A DNA stretch of 18,809 nucleotides, taken from Candidatus Omnitrophota bacterium (GTDB taxonomy: Bacteria > Omnitrophota > Gorgyraeia > Zapsychrales > Zapsychraceae). The stretch is from assembly GCA_029567025.1 (NCBI GenBank), contig JAKQLT010000237.1, forward strand, positions 1-18,809. Direction: 5' to 3'. Positions within the stretch are counted from its first letter, which is position 1, and the number at the start of each line of letters is the position of its first letter. The position numbers were made by a program, and so were the translations under genes. The notes below the pieces were generated by a model, which saw nothing but the letters and a program-made list of their open reading frames with translations, had not been told where the DNA came from and did not search any database. Below, piece by piece: positions 6,972 to 14,324 of this stretch.

Positions 6972-8114
6972 TTATTCGTTGAAAACTTTTTGAGCGGCGG
7001 CAACTCCTGATCCTAAAGTGAACTGATATCCTAATTCTTTTAAAACTTTTTCGAGACAAGAAATGCCGGTTAAAACATCATATTCATCCACACAGCCCAT
7101 ATGAGCCATACGAATCACTTTTCCTTTTAACTCATCGCCTTGCCCTCCGGCGACAGAAACGCCATAAGTATCCCTCATGATTTTCATGACTTTTTCCCCG
7201 TCGATACCTGCAGGCACATTAATTGTCGTTAAAGCATTTGACATGCACGACTCATCGGGGAACAACGTCAATCCTAACGCTTTAGCCGCAGCGCGAGCGC
7301 CTTTGGCTAATTTGGCATAATAATTAAAAATGGGGTCTAATCCTTCTGTTTTGAATCGCTTAATACTTTCTTGTAAAGCAATAATAATTCCAATAGCCGG
7401 TGTAAACGGTGTGTCAATTTTTTCAATTGCTTTCTTCGCCTTTCGAAAATCAAAATAATATCGCGGCGTTTTACAAGCCTCAACTAATTTATACGCTTTC
7501 GGGCTTACAGAAACAAAAGAAACGCCCGGAGGCAACATAAATCCTTTATGAGAAGCAGACACAACAACATCCGCATGCCATTCATCGGTTTTAAGATCCA
7601 CCACGCCTAATCCGCTAATGGAATCGACGACTAAAACAGCATTAGTGTCTTTAACGATTTCCCCAACAGCTTTCACATTGGTCGTAACACCCGTCGATGT
7701 TTCACAATGCGTGATAAAAACGACCTTCGCATCTTTATTCGCGTCTAAAACCTTTTTTAATTCTTGAGGATTCACATCTTTTCCCCACGCGACTTTTATA
7801 ACCACAGGCATAACACCATACGCCTTACAAATTTCCGTCCATCGTTCGCCAAACTTTCCGCCTTCAACACAAATCGCTTTATCGCCGGCTGAAAGAAGAT
7901 TACACACGCTGGCCTCCATCGCACCTGTTCCGGAAGACGCAAAAAGAAAAACATCATTTTTGGTCTGCATCACAAATTTCAATCCATCAATAACTTCTTT
8001 AATCGCCTGCTGAAACTGGGGTGTTCGATGATGGATGATGGGCTTTCCTAATTCTGCGCAAAGATATGGAGGAATCTGCGTTGGGCCTGGCGTCAATAAC
8101 AAATTTTTTTTCAT
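6972..8114 (-). CDS. Class V aminotransferase (alanine-glyoxylate / serine-pyruvate type), probable phosphoserine aminotransferase
   Basis: The 380-residue protein is a fold-type I PLP enzyme of the alanine:glyoxylate / serine:pyruvate family. Visible motifs are TPGPT near the N-terminus, IIHHRTPQF, SGTGAMEA (61-68, cofactor phosphate binding), VVDSISGLG with the PLP-ring Asp164, and SASHKGF with Lys190 as the Schiff-base lysine. The C-terminal small domain contains IRMAHMG. No serC homologue is in the window, and serA follows directly. The likely physiological reaction is therefore conversion of phosphohydroxypyruvate to phosphoserine, as proposed for the adjacent pair in Thermotoga and others. 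Serine-glyoxylate or alanine-glyoxylate activity remains possible. An AGGAG/AAGGA-rich stretch precedes the ATG. clpP is 43 nt upstream. Confidence 0.9.
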   Translation of the reverse strand: MKKNLLLTPGPTQIPPYLCAELGKPIIHHRTPQFQQAIKEVIDGLKFVMQTKNDVFLFASSGTGAMEASVCNLLSAGDKAICVEGGKFGERWTEICKAYGVMPVVIKVAWGKDVNPQELKKVLDANKDAKVVFITHCETSTGVTTNVKAVGEIVKDTNAVLVVDSISGLGVVDLKTDEWHADVVVSASHKGFMLPPGVSFVSVSPKAYKLVEACKTPRYYFDFRKAKKAIEKIDTPFTPAIGIIIALQESIKRFKTEGLDPIFNYYAKLAKGARAAAKALGLTLFPDESCMSNALTTINVPAGIDGEKVMKIMRDTYGVSVAGGQGDELKGKVIRMAHMGCVDEYDVLTGISCLEKVLKELGYQFTLGSGVAAAQKVFNE

Positions 8115-8157
8115 ATATCGTCTTTCCTTTCTCCTCTAAAAATATTTTTTAAAAAAC

Positions 8158-8769
8158 TTAAATTTTTTCTTTCTTGATATTGGTAATAACCTCATCCACA
8201 AGACCATAATCTTTGGCTTCTTGTGCGCTCATAAAATAATCCCTATCGCAATCCGCTAAAACCTTTTCATAAGGTTTCCCGCTATGTTTCGATAATAACT
8301 TTGTAAGTTCTTCTTTCATACGTAAAATCTCTTTAGCCTGAATGGAAATATCACTCGCGGTTCCTTGCGCGCCGCCCCAAGGCTGATGAATCATAATACG
8401 AGAATACGGAAGAGCAAAACGTTTGCCTTTCGTTCCCGCGGCTAATAATAACGATCCCATACTCGCGGCCTGTCCAATACAATAAGTGCAGACATCAGGT
8501 TTGACAAATTGCATCGTATCATAAATAGCCAATCCTGCCGTCACAGAACCACCCGGCGAATTCACATAAACATTAATATCCTTATTCGCGTCCTCACTTT
8601 GTAAAAAAAGAAGCTGGGCGATAATGATATTAGCGACGTTATCATCGATTGCCGTCCCAATAAAAATAATTCTGTCTTTTAAAAGACGTGAATAAATATC
8701 ATACGCGCGTTCCCCATGCGTTGATTTTTCAACGACCATGGGAATTAAGATTTGATTTTTATGTTCCAT
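8158..8769 (-). CDS. clpP: ATP-dependent Clp protease proteolytic subunit
   Basis: ClpP is the serine peptidase of the ClpXP/ClpAP cytosolic protease; it forms a double heptameric barrel. The catalytic triad is visible as Ser103 in GQAASMGS, His128 in SRIMIHQP and Asp177 in DCDRDYFMS, with the same spacing (25 and 49) as in E. coli ClpP. The oxyanion-loop SPGGSV is at 71-76. The length of 203 is typical. The N-terminal MVVEKSTHGERAYDIYSRLL is the usual start of the mature region with almost no propeptide. The Shine-Dalgarno AAGGGAG is well spaced. The gene follows the trigger factor by 34 nt, as in the widespread tig-clpP-clpX arrangement. Here clpX is missing from its usual place, which is taken by an aminotransferase gene. 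Confidence 0.97.
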   Translation of the reverse strand: MEHKNQILIPMVVEKSTHGERAYDIYSRLLKDRIIFIGTAIDDNVANIIIAQLLFLQSEDANKDINVYVNSPGGSVTAGLAIYDTMQFVKPDVCTYCIGQAASMGSLLLAAGTKGKRFALPYSRIMIHQPWGGAQGTASDISIQAKEILRMKEELTKLLSKHSGKPYEKVLADCDRDYFMSAQEAKDYGLVDEVITNIKKEKI

Positions 8770-8803
8770 TATCCGCTCCCTTCCTAAAAAAGTTACGCCA
8801 AAA

Positions 8804-9691
8804 TTATTCTGACCATTTGGCTTCTTTTAATAAAAATTCCATGACTTTAACAGGTAATTGTTCCCCTTCTTTTATCTCCATTTTCTCTTCTTGGGCAATC
8901 GCCTCTAAAATAAAATAAGCCTTAAGTTCTTTTTCAACGGCCCTTTTTAACTCTTCTTTCACTTCCGGCTCTTTTTTCTTAATATCATCATCGGACATTT
9001 TATACGTCTTTACTTGCTTTTTCCATTCCTCAAGACGTCGGTCGACTTGCCGCTCCAAAAGCGTTTGAGGAACAGCAAATTTTGTTTTTTGAAAGAGCTG
9101 CTCAACAACTTGATTTTCAATATCCATACGATTCTGACGATCTTTTTCCAACTCCATTTGACGCTTAATAAATTTCTTGAATTCTTCTAAACTGGGATAA
9201 CCCATTCCTTTAACAAAATCATCATCTAAGGGCTTGTCTTCTGCTTGACCTTGCGCTTTTTTAAAATAATCCAAAGTTTTATTTAACTCTTCCTCGCTTA
9301 TGTCTGGACTTTTCCTTTTAACAGTCAATCCTTTATAATCCTTGATTTTTACTTCTGGACGTATTTCCAATTTAGCCGTAAATTGAATCACGCTGTCTTT
9401 AAAACTAACATCGCAAATATCCGGCATATCAATAGGAAGGATTTTTTCTTGTTCTAACCCTTCTTGGTAGGCTTCGGGAATAATCTTTTTGAGAACTTCT
9501 TCACGCGCAAGAGATCCATAATGCGATTCCAATATCGGACGAGGAACTTTTCCTGGTCGGAATCCTTTGACTTTTGCAACTTTTCCAATGTCTGCGTAAA
9601 CTTGTTCGAATGTTGCGTTGACCTTTTCTTTGGGGATTTGAAACTTTAATTCTCTTTTTATAGCATCAATTTTTTTTATTTCAACTTTCAT
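8804..9691 (-). CDS. tig: Trigger factor lacking the FKBP-type isomerase domain
   Basis: Trigger factor is the ribosome-bound chaperone that receives nascent chains at the exit tunnel. The N-terminal ribosome-binding domain (about 1-115) carries the signature GFRPGKVP at 43-50. A linker (about 116-150) leads, via LDDDFVKGMGYPSLEEFKKF (156-175), straight into the helical C-terminal substrate-cradle domain, which ends in KVMEFLLKEAKW. In standard trigger factors of about 430 residues, an FKBP prolyl isomerase domain lies between linker and C-terminal domain. Here it is absent, giving 295 residues with both flanking segments intact and in frame. It keeps the usual place before clpP. A strong AAGGAGG is present but 12 nt from the ATG, which is long. 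Identity is supported by domain order and context. Confidence 0.93.
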   Translation of the reverse strand: MKVEIKKIDAIKRELKFQIPKEKVNATFEQVYADIGKVAKVKGFRPGKVPRPILESHYGSLAREEVLKKIIPEAYQEGLEQEKILPIDMPDICDVSFKDSVIQFTAKLEIRPEVKIKDYKGLTVKRKSPDISEEELNKTLDYFKKAQGQAEDKPLDDDFVKGMGYPSLEEFKKFIKRQMELEKDRQNRMDIENQVVEQLFQKTKFAVPQTLLERQVDRRLEEWKKQVKTYKMSDDDIKKKEPEVKEELKRAVEKELKAYFILEAIAQEEKMEIKEGEQLPVKVMEFLLKEAKWSE

Positions 9692-9751
9692 TTTAAAAAT
9701 TTTCCTCCTTCATCGTTTCTGATATTTTCATACAAATTGTTTTCTGTTGAG

Positions 9752-10480
9752 TTACATCGAGAATTTTTCACCGAGATAAATTTTTCTGGCATCAGGGTCA
9801 TTGATCAAATCTTGCGCAGTTCCAGAAATCAACACGCGGCCTTCAGCGATGAGATATGCCCTATCGGTAATTGTAAGCGTTTCACGGACGTTATGATCCG
9901 TCAAAAGAATTCCCAATCCTTTATTCCTTAAATCTTTGATGATTTCTTGCGCTTCAGCGACAACAATCGGGTCAATTCCAGAAAAAGGCTCATCCAATAA
10001 TAAAAAAGACGGATTGGTCACAAGCGCGCGCGTAATCTCTAATCGGCGGCGTTCTCCCCCGGAAAGCGTATAGGCCTTGCTTTTTGCCAAATGTGCGATA
10101 TTTAATTCTTCTAATAAAGAATCCAAACGTTTTTTTCTCTCGCGCGGACTAATCTCTAATGTTTCTAAAACAGCTAAAATATTTTCTTCTACGGTCAATT
10201 TTCGAAAAATGGATGATTCCTGCGCCAAATAACCCATACCTAACTTCGAACGTTCATGAATCGACATTTTTGTAATATCTTCATGATCAAAAAAAATCTG
10301 TCCTTCGTTTGGCTTAATAATGCCTACAGCCATATAAAAAGTTGTCGTCTTTCCAGCTCCATTAGGACCTAACAATCCGACGATTTCAGAGCGCCCCACA
10401 TTAATACTTAAATCATCGACAACCCGTCGACCGCCGTAAGATTTAACGAGACTCTTTGTCTCCAATAGATGTAATGGCAT
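9752..10480 (-). CDS. lptB: LPS export ABC transporter ATP-binding protein
   Basis: LptB is the cytoplasmic ATPase that, with LptF and LptG, extracts LPS from the inner membrane and pushes it along the Lpt bridge. The 242 residues show the Walker A GPNGAGKTT (38-46), Q-loop Gln87 in YLAQESS, signature LSGGERRR (139-146), Walker B FLLLDEP with Glu164, and the switch His196 in LTDHNVRET. AQESSIFRKLTVEENI and TDRAYLIAEGRVL are typical of LptB rather than of other ABC ATPases. The start overlaps the lptC-lptA gene by 38 bp, with GAGGGAG just before the ATG. In many bacteria rpoN follows lptB; here the next gene is the trigger factor. lptF and lptG are not in the window. Confidence 0.96.
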   Translation of the reverse strand: MPLHLLETKSLVKSYGGRRVVDDLSINVGRSEIVGLLGPNGAGKTTTFYMAVGIIKPNEGQIFFDHEDITKMSIHERSKLGMGYLAQESSIFRKLTVEENILAVLETLEISPRERKKRLDSLLEELNIAHLAKSKAYTLSGGERRRLEITRALVTNPSFLLLDEPFSGIDPIVVAEAQEIIKDLRNKGLGILLTDHNVRETLTITDRAYLIAEGRVLISGTAQDLINDPDARKIYLGEKFSM

Positions 10481-11282
10481 TTTCTCCCTCGGTTAATAAA
10501 ATAATCTTTGGGCGGCCCGACAAGGTAATTTTTTTATCTTTGGCATTATAAACCGCCCGGTCAGCATAGGTTTTATTTTCTCCCTGATCAATGACCACAT
10601 TACCAATACAAATAATTTCTTTAATTTGTTTTTGCGTTTGATCAAAATAAATTTCCATCCGATTCGCCTTTAACGTCTTGTCCTCTTGAATCGCGATAAC
10701 ATTATCATGAAATTCCGCCATAGATTTTATCTGATCAATCATCATGGGGCCATCACTCGTGATCGTCAATGTTTTTGCAGACACACCCGCTTCTGTGTTC
10801 ATCATAACAGTCACATCTTTATTAATCTGGGCGTTTTTTAATCCCGGTTGCGCTTTTAATCCTTTCCCTGTCGCAGTAATACGCTCATCTGTAATTGTCA
10901 CATTATCTTCTGTTGTAACCTCATTGGCCTCTTTATTCCAATCCAAAGAATTCGTCATAAGTTGTTGGCCTTCTTCACTTCTAATCACAACATCCTTTTC
11001 AAGGCGCATATTGCCGCTGGCTTGATCAATAGATCCTGTCTCCGCCGTTAAATTCACTTTTTGTTCTCCATAAGCATTCGCATCAACTTTTTTTAAATTG
11101 ACCTGCGTGCCAACGATATCAGCGCTCTCGCCTTTTACATCCCAAGACTTCTCGCCTTCTTGCGTATATCCTTGAAGGTTAAATCCTTGAAATTTTTTAT
11201 CTCCTCCGTCGATACCTTCAGCTAACGAGATAGCCGGCATCAATAAAACAGCAAAAAAAATCACAATATGTTTTTTTAACAT
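10443..11282 (-). CDS. LptC-LptA fusion, periplasmic LPS transport bridge protein
   Basis: A signal peptide or anchor (MLKKHIVIFFAVLLMPAISLA, written here in two parts: MLKKHIVIFF then AVLLMPAISLA) is followed by two related beta-rich regions. The first (about 130 residues) has the LptC pattern: GEKSWDVKGESADI, then turns such as LEKDVVIRSEEG and EDNVTITDE. The second (about the last 110 residues) has the LptA/OstA pattern: FHDNVIAIQEDKTLKANRM, ICIGNVVIDQGENKTYADRA and LSGRPKIIL. In E. coli these are separate proteins that carry LPS from LptB2FG to LptDE. The frame is open to an ATG at 11306, but I prefer 11282, which begins the signal sequence and overlaps the kdsC stop by 7 bp. It overlaps lptB by 38 bp. 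A separate lptA elsewhere cannot be excluded. Confidence 0.85.
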   Translation of the reverse strand: MLKKHIVIFFAVLLMPAISLAEGIDGGDKKFQGFNLQGYTQEGEKSWDVKGESADIVGTQVNLKKVDANAYGEQKVNLTAETGSIDQASGNMRLEKDVVIRSEEGQQLMTNSLDWNKEANEVTTEDNVTITDERITATGKGLKAQPGLKNAQINKDVTVMMNTEAGVSAKTLTITSDGPMMIDQIKSMAEFHDNVIAIQEDKTLKANRMEIYFDQTQKQIKEIICIGNVVIDQGENKTYADRAVYNAKDKKITLSGRPKIILLTEGENAITSIGDKESR

Positions 11283-11800
11283 AGCGGTTGGATTAACCCT
11301 TTCCATTGACCTTGCGTTTTTAAAATAAGCTCTATCACTTCCCGCACCGCTCCATTTCCCCCTGTTTTTTTTGTCACATAATCCGCATTTTCTTTAACCT
11401 CAGTCGCGGCATTAGCAACGGCCACACTGAAGCCGACACGTTTTAAAATACAAATATCAGGAAGGTCATCGCCCATAAAACAAACATTTTCATCTTTAAC
11501 CCCAAAAATTTTAAGCATTTTCTTATACGTATTCATCTTCGGATACGCATCTTGATAAACATGATCGATTTTTAAATCTTTTGCCCGTGCGCTGACCGCA
11601 AAAGAAAATCGCGCTGAAATGATTGCGGTTTTTAATCCAGCATTTCTCCATAAAAACAAACCGAACCCGTCATAAACATCAAAATTCTTAACTTCTTTGC
11701 CCTGCTCATTAAGATTGATTTTTCCACTGGTTAAAACTCCGTCAACATCCATCGTAAGGACTTTAATTTTTTTTATTTTTTCTATCAAAATTTTCTTCAT
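11276..11800 (-). CDS. kdsC: 3-deoxy-D-manno-octulosonate 8-phosphate phosphatase
   Basis: KdsC hydrolyses Kdo-8-phosphate to Kdo, the third step of Kdo synthesis. The 174-residue protein is a cap-less HAD phosphatase, typical for the family. Motif I is DVDGVLT with Asp18 (nucleophile) and Asp20 (acid/base), motif II is ISAR with Ser62, motif III Lys88 lies in AYPKM, and motif IV is GDDLPD (110-115). FDVYDGFGLFLWRNAG matches the KdsC substrate-loop region (usually F.v.DG.gi..l...G). Its start overlaps the kdsD stop by 4 bp, and its end overlaps the LptC-LptA gene, so translation is probably coupled. Confidence 0.95.
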   Translation of the reverse strand: MKKILIEKIKKIKVLTMDVDGVLTSGKINLNEQGKEVKNFDVYDGFGLFLWRNAGLKTAIISARFSFAVSARAKDLKIDHVYQDAYPKMNTYKKMLKIFGVKDENVCFMGDDLPDICILKRVGFSVAVANAATEVKENADYVTKKTGGNGAVREVIELILKTQGQWKGLIQPLC

Positions 11801-12756
11801 ACAATTCCTGTCTTTAAAAGATCCTGAACGTCTAAAAGACCGACTAATTTTCCATGAGAATCAATAACAGGAAGCTCATCAATTTTTTTCCCTTCTAAAA
11901 TACGAATCGTTTCAGCGGCTAATTGATCTTTCAAAATAGTTGTTGGATTCTTTGTCATAACGTCTTTAACTTTTTTCTCTAAAATCTGCGTGTCTTTTTC
12001 CAAATGGCGCCTTAAATCTCCATCTGTAAAAATTCCTTTTAATTTTCCTGTTTTATCTACGACGCAAGAAGATCCACATCGAGCTTTTGTAATAGCAAAT
12101 AAAACATTCTTGACTTTGGTGTTTTCTAAAACTTTTGCCAAATGAGCACCTTTACGCATCAAATCTTCGACCTTTAATAAAAGCATTTTACCTAAAGCGC
12201 CCCCGGGATGATAAAAAGCGAAATCTTCTCGGCGAAATTTTCGTCGGAGGATCAAACACGCGGCCAAGGCGTCTCCCATCACAAGCGTTGCTGTGGTTGA
12301 GGCCATAGGCGCCAACCCTAAAGGACATCCTTCTTCTTTAACAGAGACATCTAAAACGACATCCGAATGTTTCGCTAAAGAAGATTTTAAGTTGCCTGTG
12401 ATAGCAATACTTTTAACACCCATTTTTTTAATCAAAGGCAATAACGCCTTTGTCTCTTCTGTCTCACCGCTACTTGAAATCAAAATAACAACATCTTCAG
12501 GCGTGACTTGCCCTAAATCGCCGTGCAGGGCTTCGGCGCTATGCATAAAAATACTTGGTGTTCCCGTCGATGATAAAGTCGCGGCGATTTTGCGGCCAAT
12601 AATACCAGTTTTTCCCATACCAGAGACAATCACACGGCCATGACATTTGACTATCAGTTCAACAGCCTTTATAAAATGATGATTAAGACGACAAACTAAA
12701 TTTTTTATCGCTTGAGCCTCGATCAAAATCACTTCTTTTGCTTTTTTAATGGACAT
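11797..12756 (-). CDS. kdsD: D-arabinose 5-phosphate isomerase (SIS and two CBS domains)
   Basis: This enzyme interconverts ribulose 5-phosphate and arabinose 5-phosphate, the first step of Kdo synthesis. The 319 residues have the standard architecture: an N-terminal SIS domain (about 35-175) with VSGMGKTGIIGRKIAAT, ALHGDLG and ILISSSGETEE, then two CBS domains (about 205-260 and 270-319) with GIFTDGDLRR and DELPVIDSHGKLVGLLDVQD. GAAFYHPGG-type sequence is present as FAFYHPGGALG, diagnostic for the KdsD/GutQ group. The position between kdsA and kdsC favours the Kdo-specific role. It starts 4 nt after the kdsA stop. Confidence 0.96.
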   Translation of the reverse strand: MSIKKAKEVILIEAQAIKNLVCRLNHHFIKAVELIVKCHGRVIVSGMGKTGIIGRKIAATLSSTGTPSIFMHSAEALHGDLGQVTPEDVVILISSSGETEETKALLPLIKKMGVKSIAITGNLKSSLAKHSDVVLDVSVKEEGCPLGLAPMASTTATLVMGDALAACLILRRKFRREDFAFYHPGGALGKMLLLKVEDLMRKGAHLAKVLENTKVKNVLFAITKARCGSSCVVDKTGKLKGIFTDGDLRRHLEKDTQILEKKVKDVMTKNPTTILKDQLAAETIRILEGKKIDELPVIDSHGKLVGLLDVQDLLKTGIV

Positions 12757-12760
12757 TGTC

Positions 12761-13585
12761 CTATCCTTTTCTCATGGTACGATCCAACGATTGAAGCATT
12801 TCTAAAAATTTCTCTAATTTGTCCAGGTCTAACATATTCGGCCCATCGGATAAAGCCTTTTTAGGATTGGGATGCGTCTCAATAAAAATAGCATTGGCCC
12901 CCGCCGCAATAGCGCAACGCGATAAAAGAGGAATAAATTGAGAACATCCTCCCGAAGCGTTTCCTAACCCTCCTGGCTGTTGGACACTGTGACTTGCATC
13001 AAAACAAACCGGATAACCTGTTTCTTGCATAATGGCAATCGAACGAAAATCTGTTACTAAATTATGATAACCGAAACTCACGCCACGCTCCGTTAAAAGA
13101 ATTTTCTTATTTCCGGTGGATTCTACTTTTTTAACAGCTGGCGCAATATCTTCAGGAGCTAAAAACTGACCTTTTTTAATATTCACTATTTTTTTTGTTT
13201 CGCCTGCCGCTACAAGCAAATCTGTTTGTCGGCATAAAAAAGCCGGAATTTGAATAATATCCAAAACTTTAGCGGCAATCTCTGCCTCAAACGGATTATG
13301 AATATCACTTAAAACAGGAAGATTGAATCTTTCTTTCACTTCTTTTAATATTTCAAGTCCTGGAATTAAACCCGGCCCTCGATAAGAATGAACGGAAGTG
13401 CGATTCGCCTTATCATAACTGACCTTAAAAATAAACGGAATTTTAAGTCTCTGTGTGATTTTCTTAATCGTCGCGGCTGTTTTAAAAACATTTTTTTCAT
13501 CTTCAATAACGCACGGGCCGGCAATCAATACAAACGGATTTTTTCCGCCTATTTTTATCTTTCCAAGTTCAATAATTCTCTCCAT
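12761..13585 (-). CDS. kdsA: 3-deoxy-8-phosphooctulonate synthase, metal-dependent class
   Basis: KdsA condenses phosphoenolpyruvate with arabinose 5-phosphate to give Kdo-8-phosphate. The 274 residues show IAGPCVIE, KVSYDKANRTS, RGPGL, LSDIH and CFDASHSVQQPGG. The motif after IAG is PC (Cys25), not the MN of the E. coli type, which marks the metal-dependent class. The other expected ligands are present at His199, Glu236 and Asp247, with the same spacing as the Aquifex enzyme ligands (Cys11, His185, Glu222, Asp233). DAHP synthases of the same superfamily differ in the DKANRTS motif. The gene lies 4 nt from kdsB on one side and 4 nt from kdsD on the other. Confidence 0.96.
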   Translation of the reverse strand: MERIIELGKIKIGGKNPFVLIAGPCVIEDEKNVFKTAATIKKITQRLKIPFIFKVSYDKANRTSVHSYRGPGLIPGLEILKEVKERFNLPVLSDIHNPFEAEIAAKVLDIIQIPAFLCRQTDLLVAAGETKKIVNIKKGQFLAPEDIAPAVKKVESTGNKKILLTERGVSFGYHNLVTDFRSIAIMQETGYPVCFDASHSVQQPGGLGNASGGCSQFIPLLSRCAIAAGANAIFIETHPNPKKALSDGPNMLDLDKLEKFLEMLQSLDRTMRKG

Positions 13586-13589
13586 ACGA

Positions 13590-14324
13590 TTATCCTTGTT
13601 TTAAAAACTTTTCAACTTTTTTCAAATCTTCCCTTGTATCAACGCCTATGGTTTCTCTTTTCGTCAAAATAGTTTTTATTTTATATCCTGCCTCAAGAAC
13701 ACGCAATTGCTCTAATCGTTCAGTCTTTTCTAATAATGACGGTGTCATTTTTTGCAATCGCAATAAGAAATCTCGTCGATACGCATAAAGGCCTAAATGT
13801 TTATAATAAATCAGCTCTTTAAAATTCCTTTTATCTCGATTATAAGCAATAGAGGCTCTGGAGAAATAGAGCGCGTTTTTATTTTTATCAATAACGACTT
13901 TGACGACATTAGGATTATCTAAATCCTCTTCATGCGTTATGACCTTGATAACGGTTGACATCACAGCGGACTTATCTTTTTTTAAAGAACTCGCCAAGGC
14001 ATCAATAACAGAATGATGAATTAACGGTTCATCGCCTTGGATATTAACCACAATATCTGTTTTTACATTTTTAACAACTTCAGCGATTCTATCCGTTCCG
14101 CTGGGATGATTTTTCGACGTTAAAAACGCTTTTGCTCCAAAGTTTTTCGCGACATCTAAAACGCATTTATCATCACAAGCGATAATAAGATCATCCAAAA
14201 TCTTACTTTTTTTCACCCTTTCCCACACATGCTGAATCATCGGTTTTCCAAGAATGCCAACTAAAACTTTTCCAGGCAACCGTTTTGATTGAAACCGTGC
14301 TGGAATCACGCCTATGATACGCAT
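13590..14324 (-). CDS. kdsB: 3-deoxy-manno-octulosonate cytidylyltransferase (CMP-Kdo synthetase)
   Basis: KdsB activates Kdo with CTP, giving CMP-Kdo, the donor used by the Kdo transferase WaaA (not in the window). The 244 residues match the family. The N-terminal nucleotide-binding motif is IPARFQSKRLPGKVL, followed by GKPMIQHV, IIACDD, HPSGTDRI and NIQGDEPLI (about 94-102). The C-terminal part has LGLYAYRRDFLL and LEKTERLEQLRVLE, which are the family's substrate- and dimer-contact segments. The start overlaps the end of the heptose kinase gene by 13 bp, so the two are probably co-translated. Confidence 0.96.
   Translation of the reverse strand: MRIIGVIPARFQSKRLPGKVLVGILGKPMIQHVWERVKKSKILDDLIIACDDKCVLDVAKNFGAKAFLTSKNHPSGTDRIAEVVKNVKTDIVVNIQGDEPLIHHSVIDALASSLKKDKSAVMSTVIKVITHEEDLDNPNVVKVVIDKNKNALYFSRASIAYNRDKRNFKELIYYKHLGLYAYRRDFLLRLQKMTPSLLEKTERLEQLRVLEAGYKIKTILTKRETIGVDTREDLKKVEKFLKQG

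Noticed and set aside
9693..9731. A 12-codon minus-strand mini-ORF (MKISETMKEENF) ending one base before the trigger factor ATG
   Set aside because: It has no ribosome binding site of its own and contains the tig Shine-Dalgarno sequence; an open stretch this short arises easily by chance.
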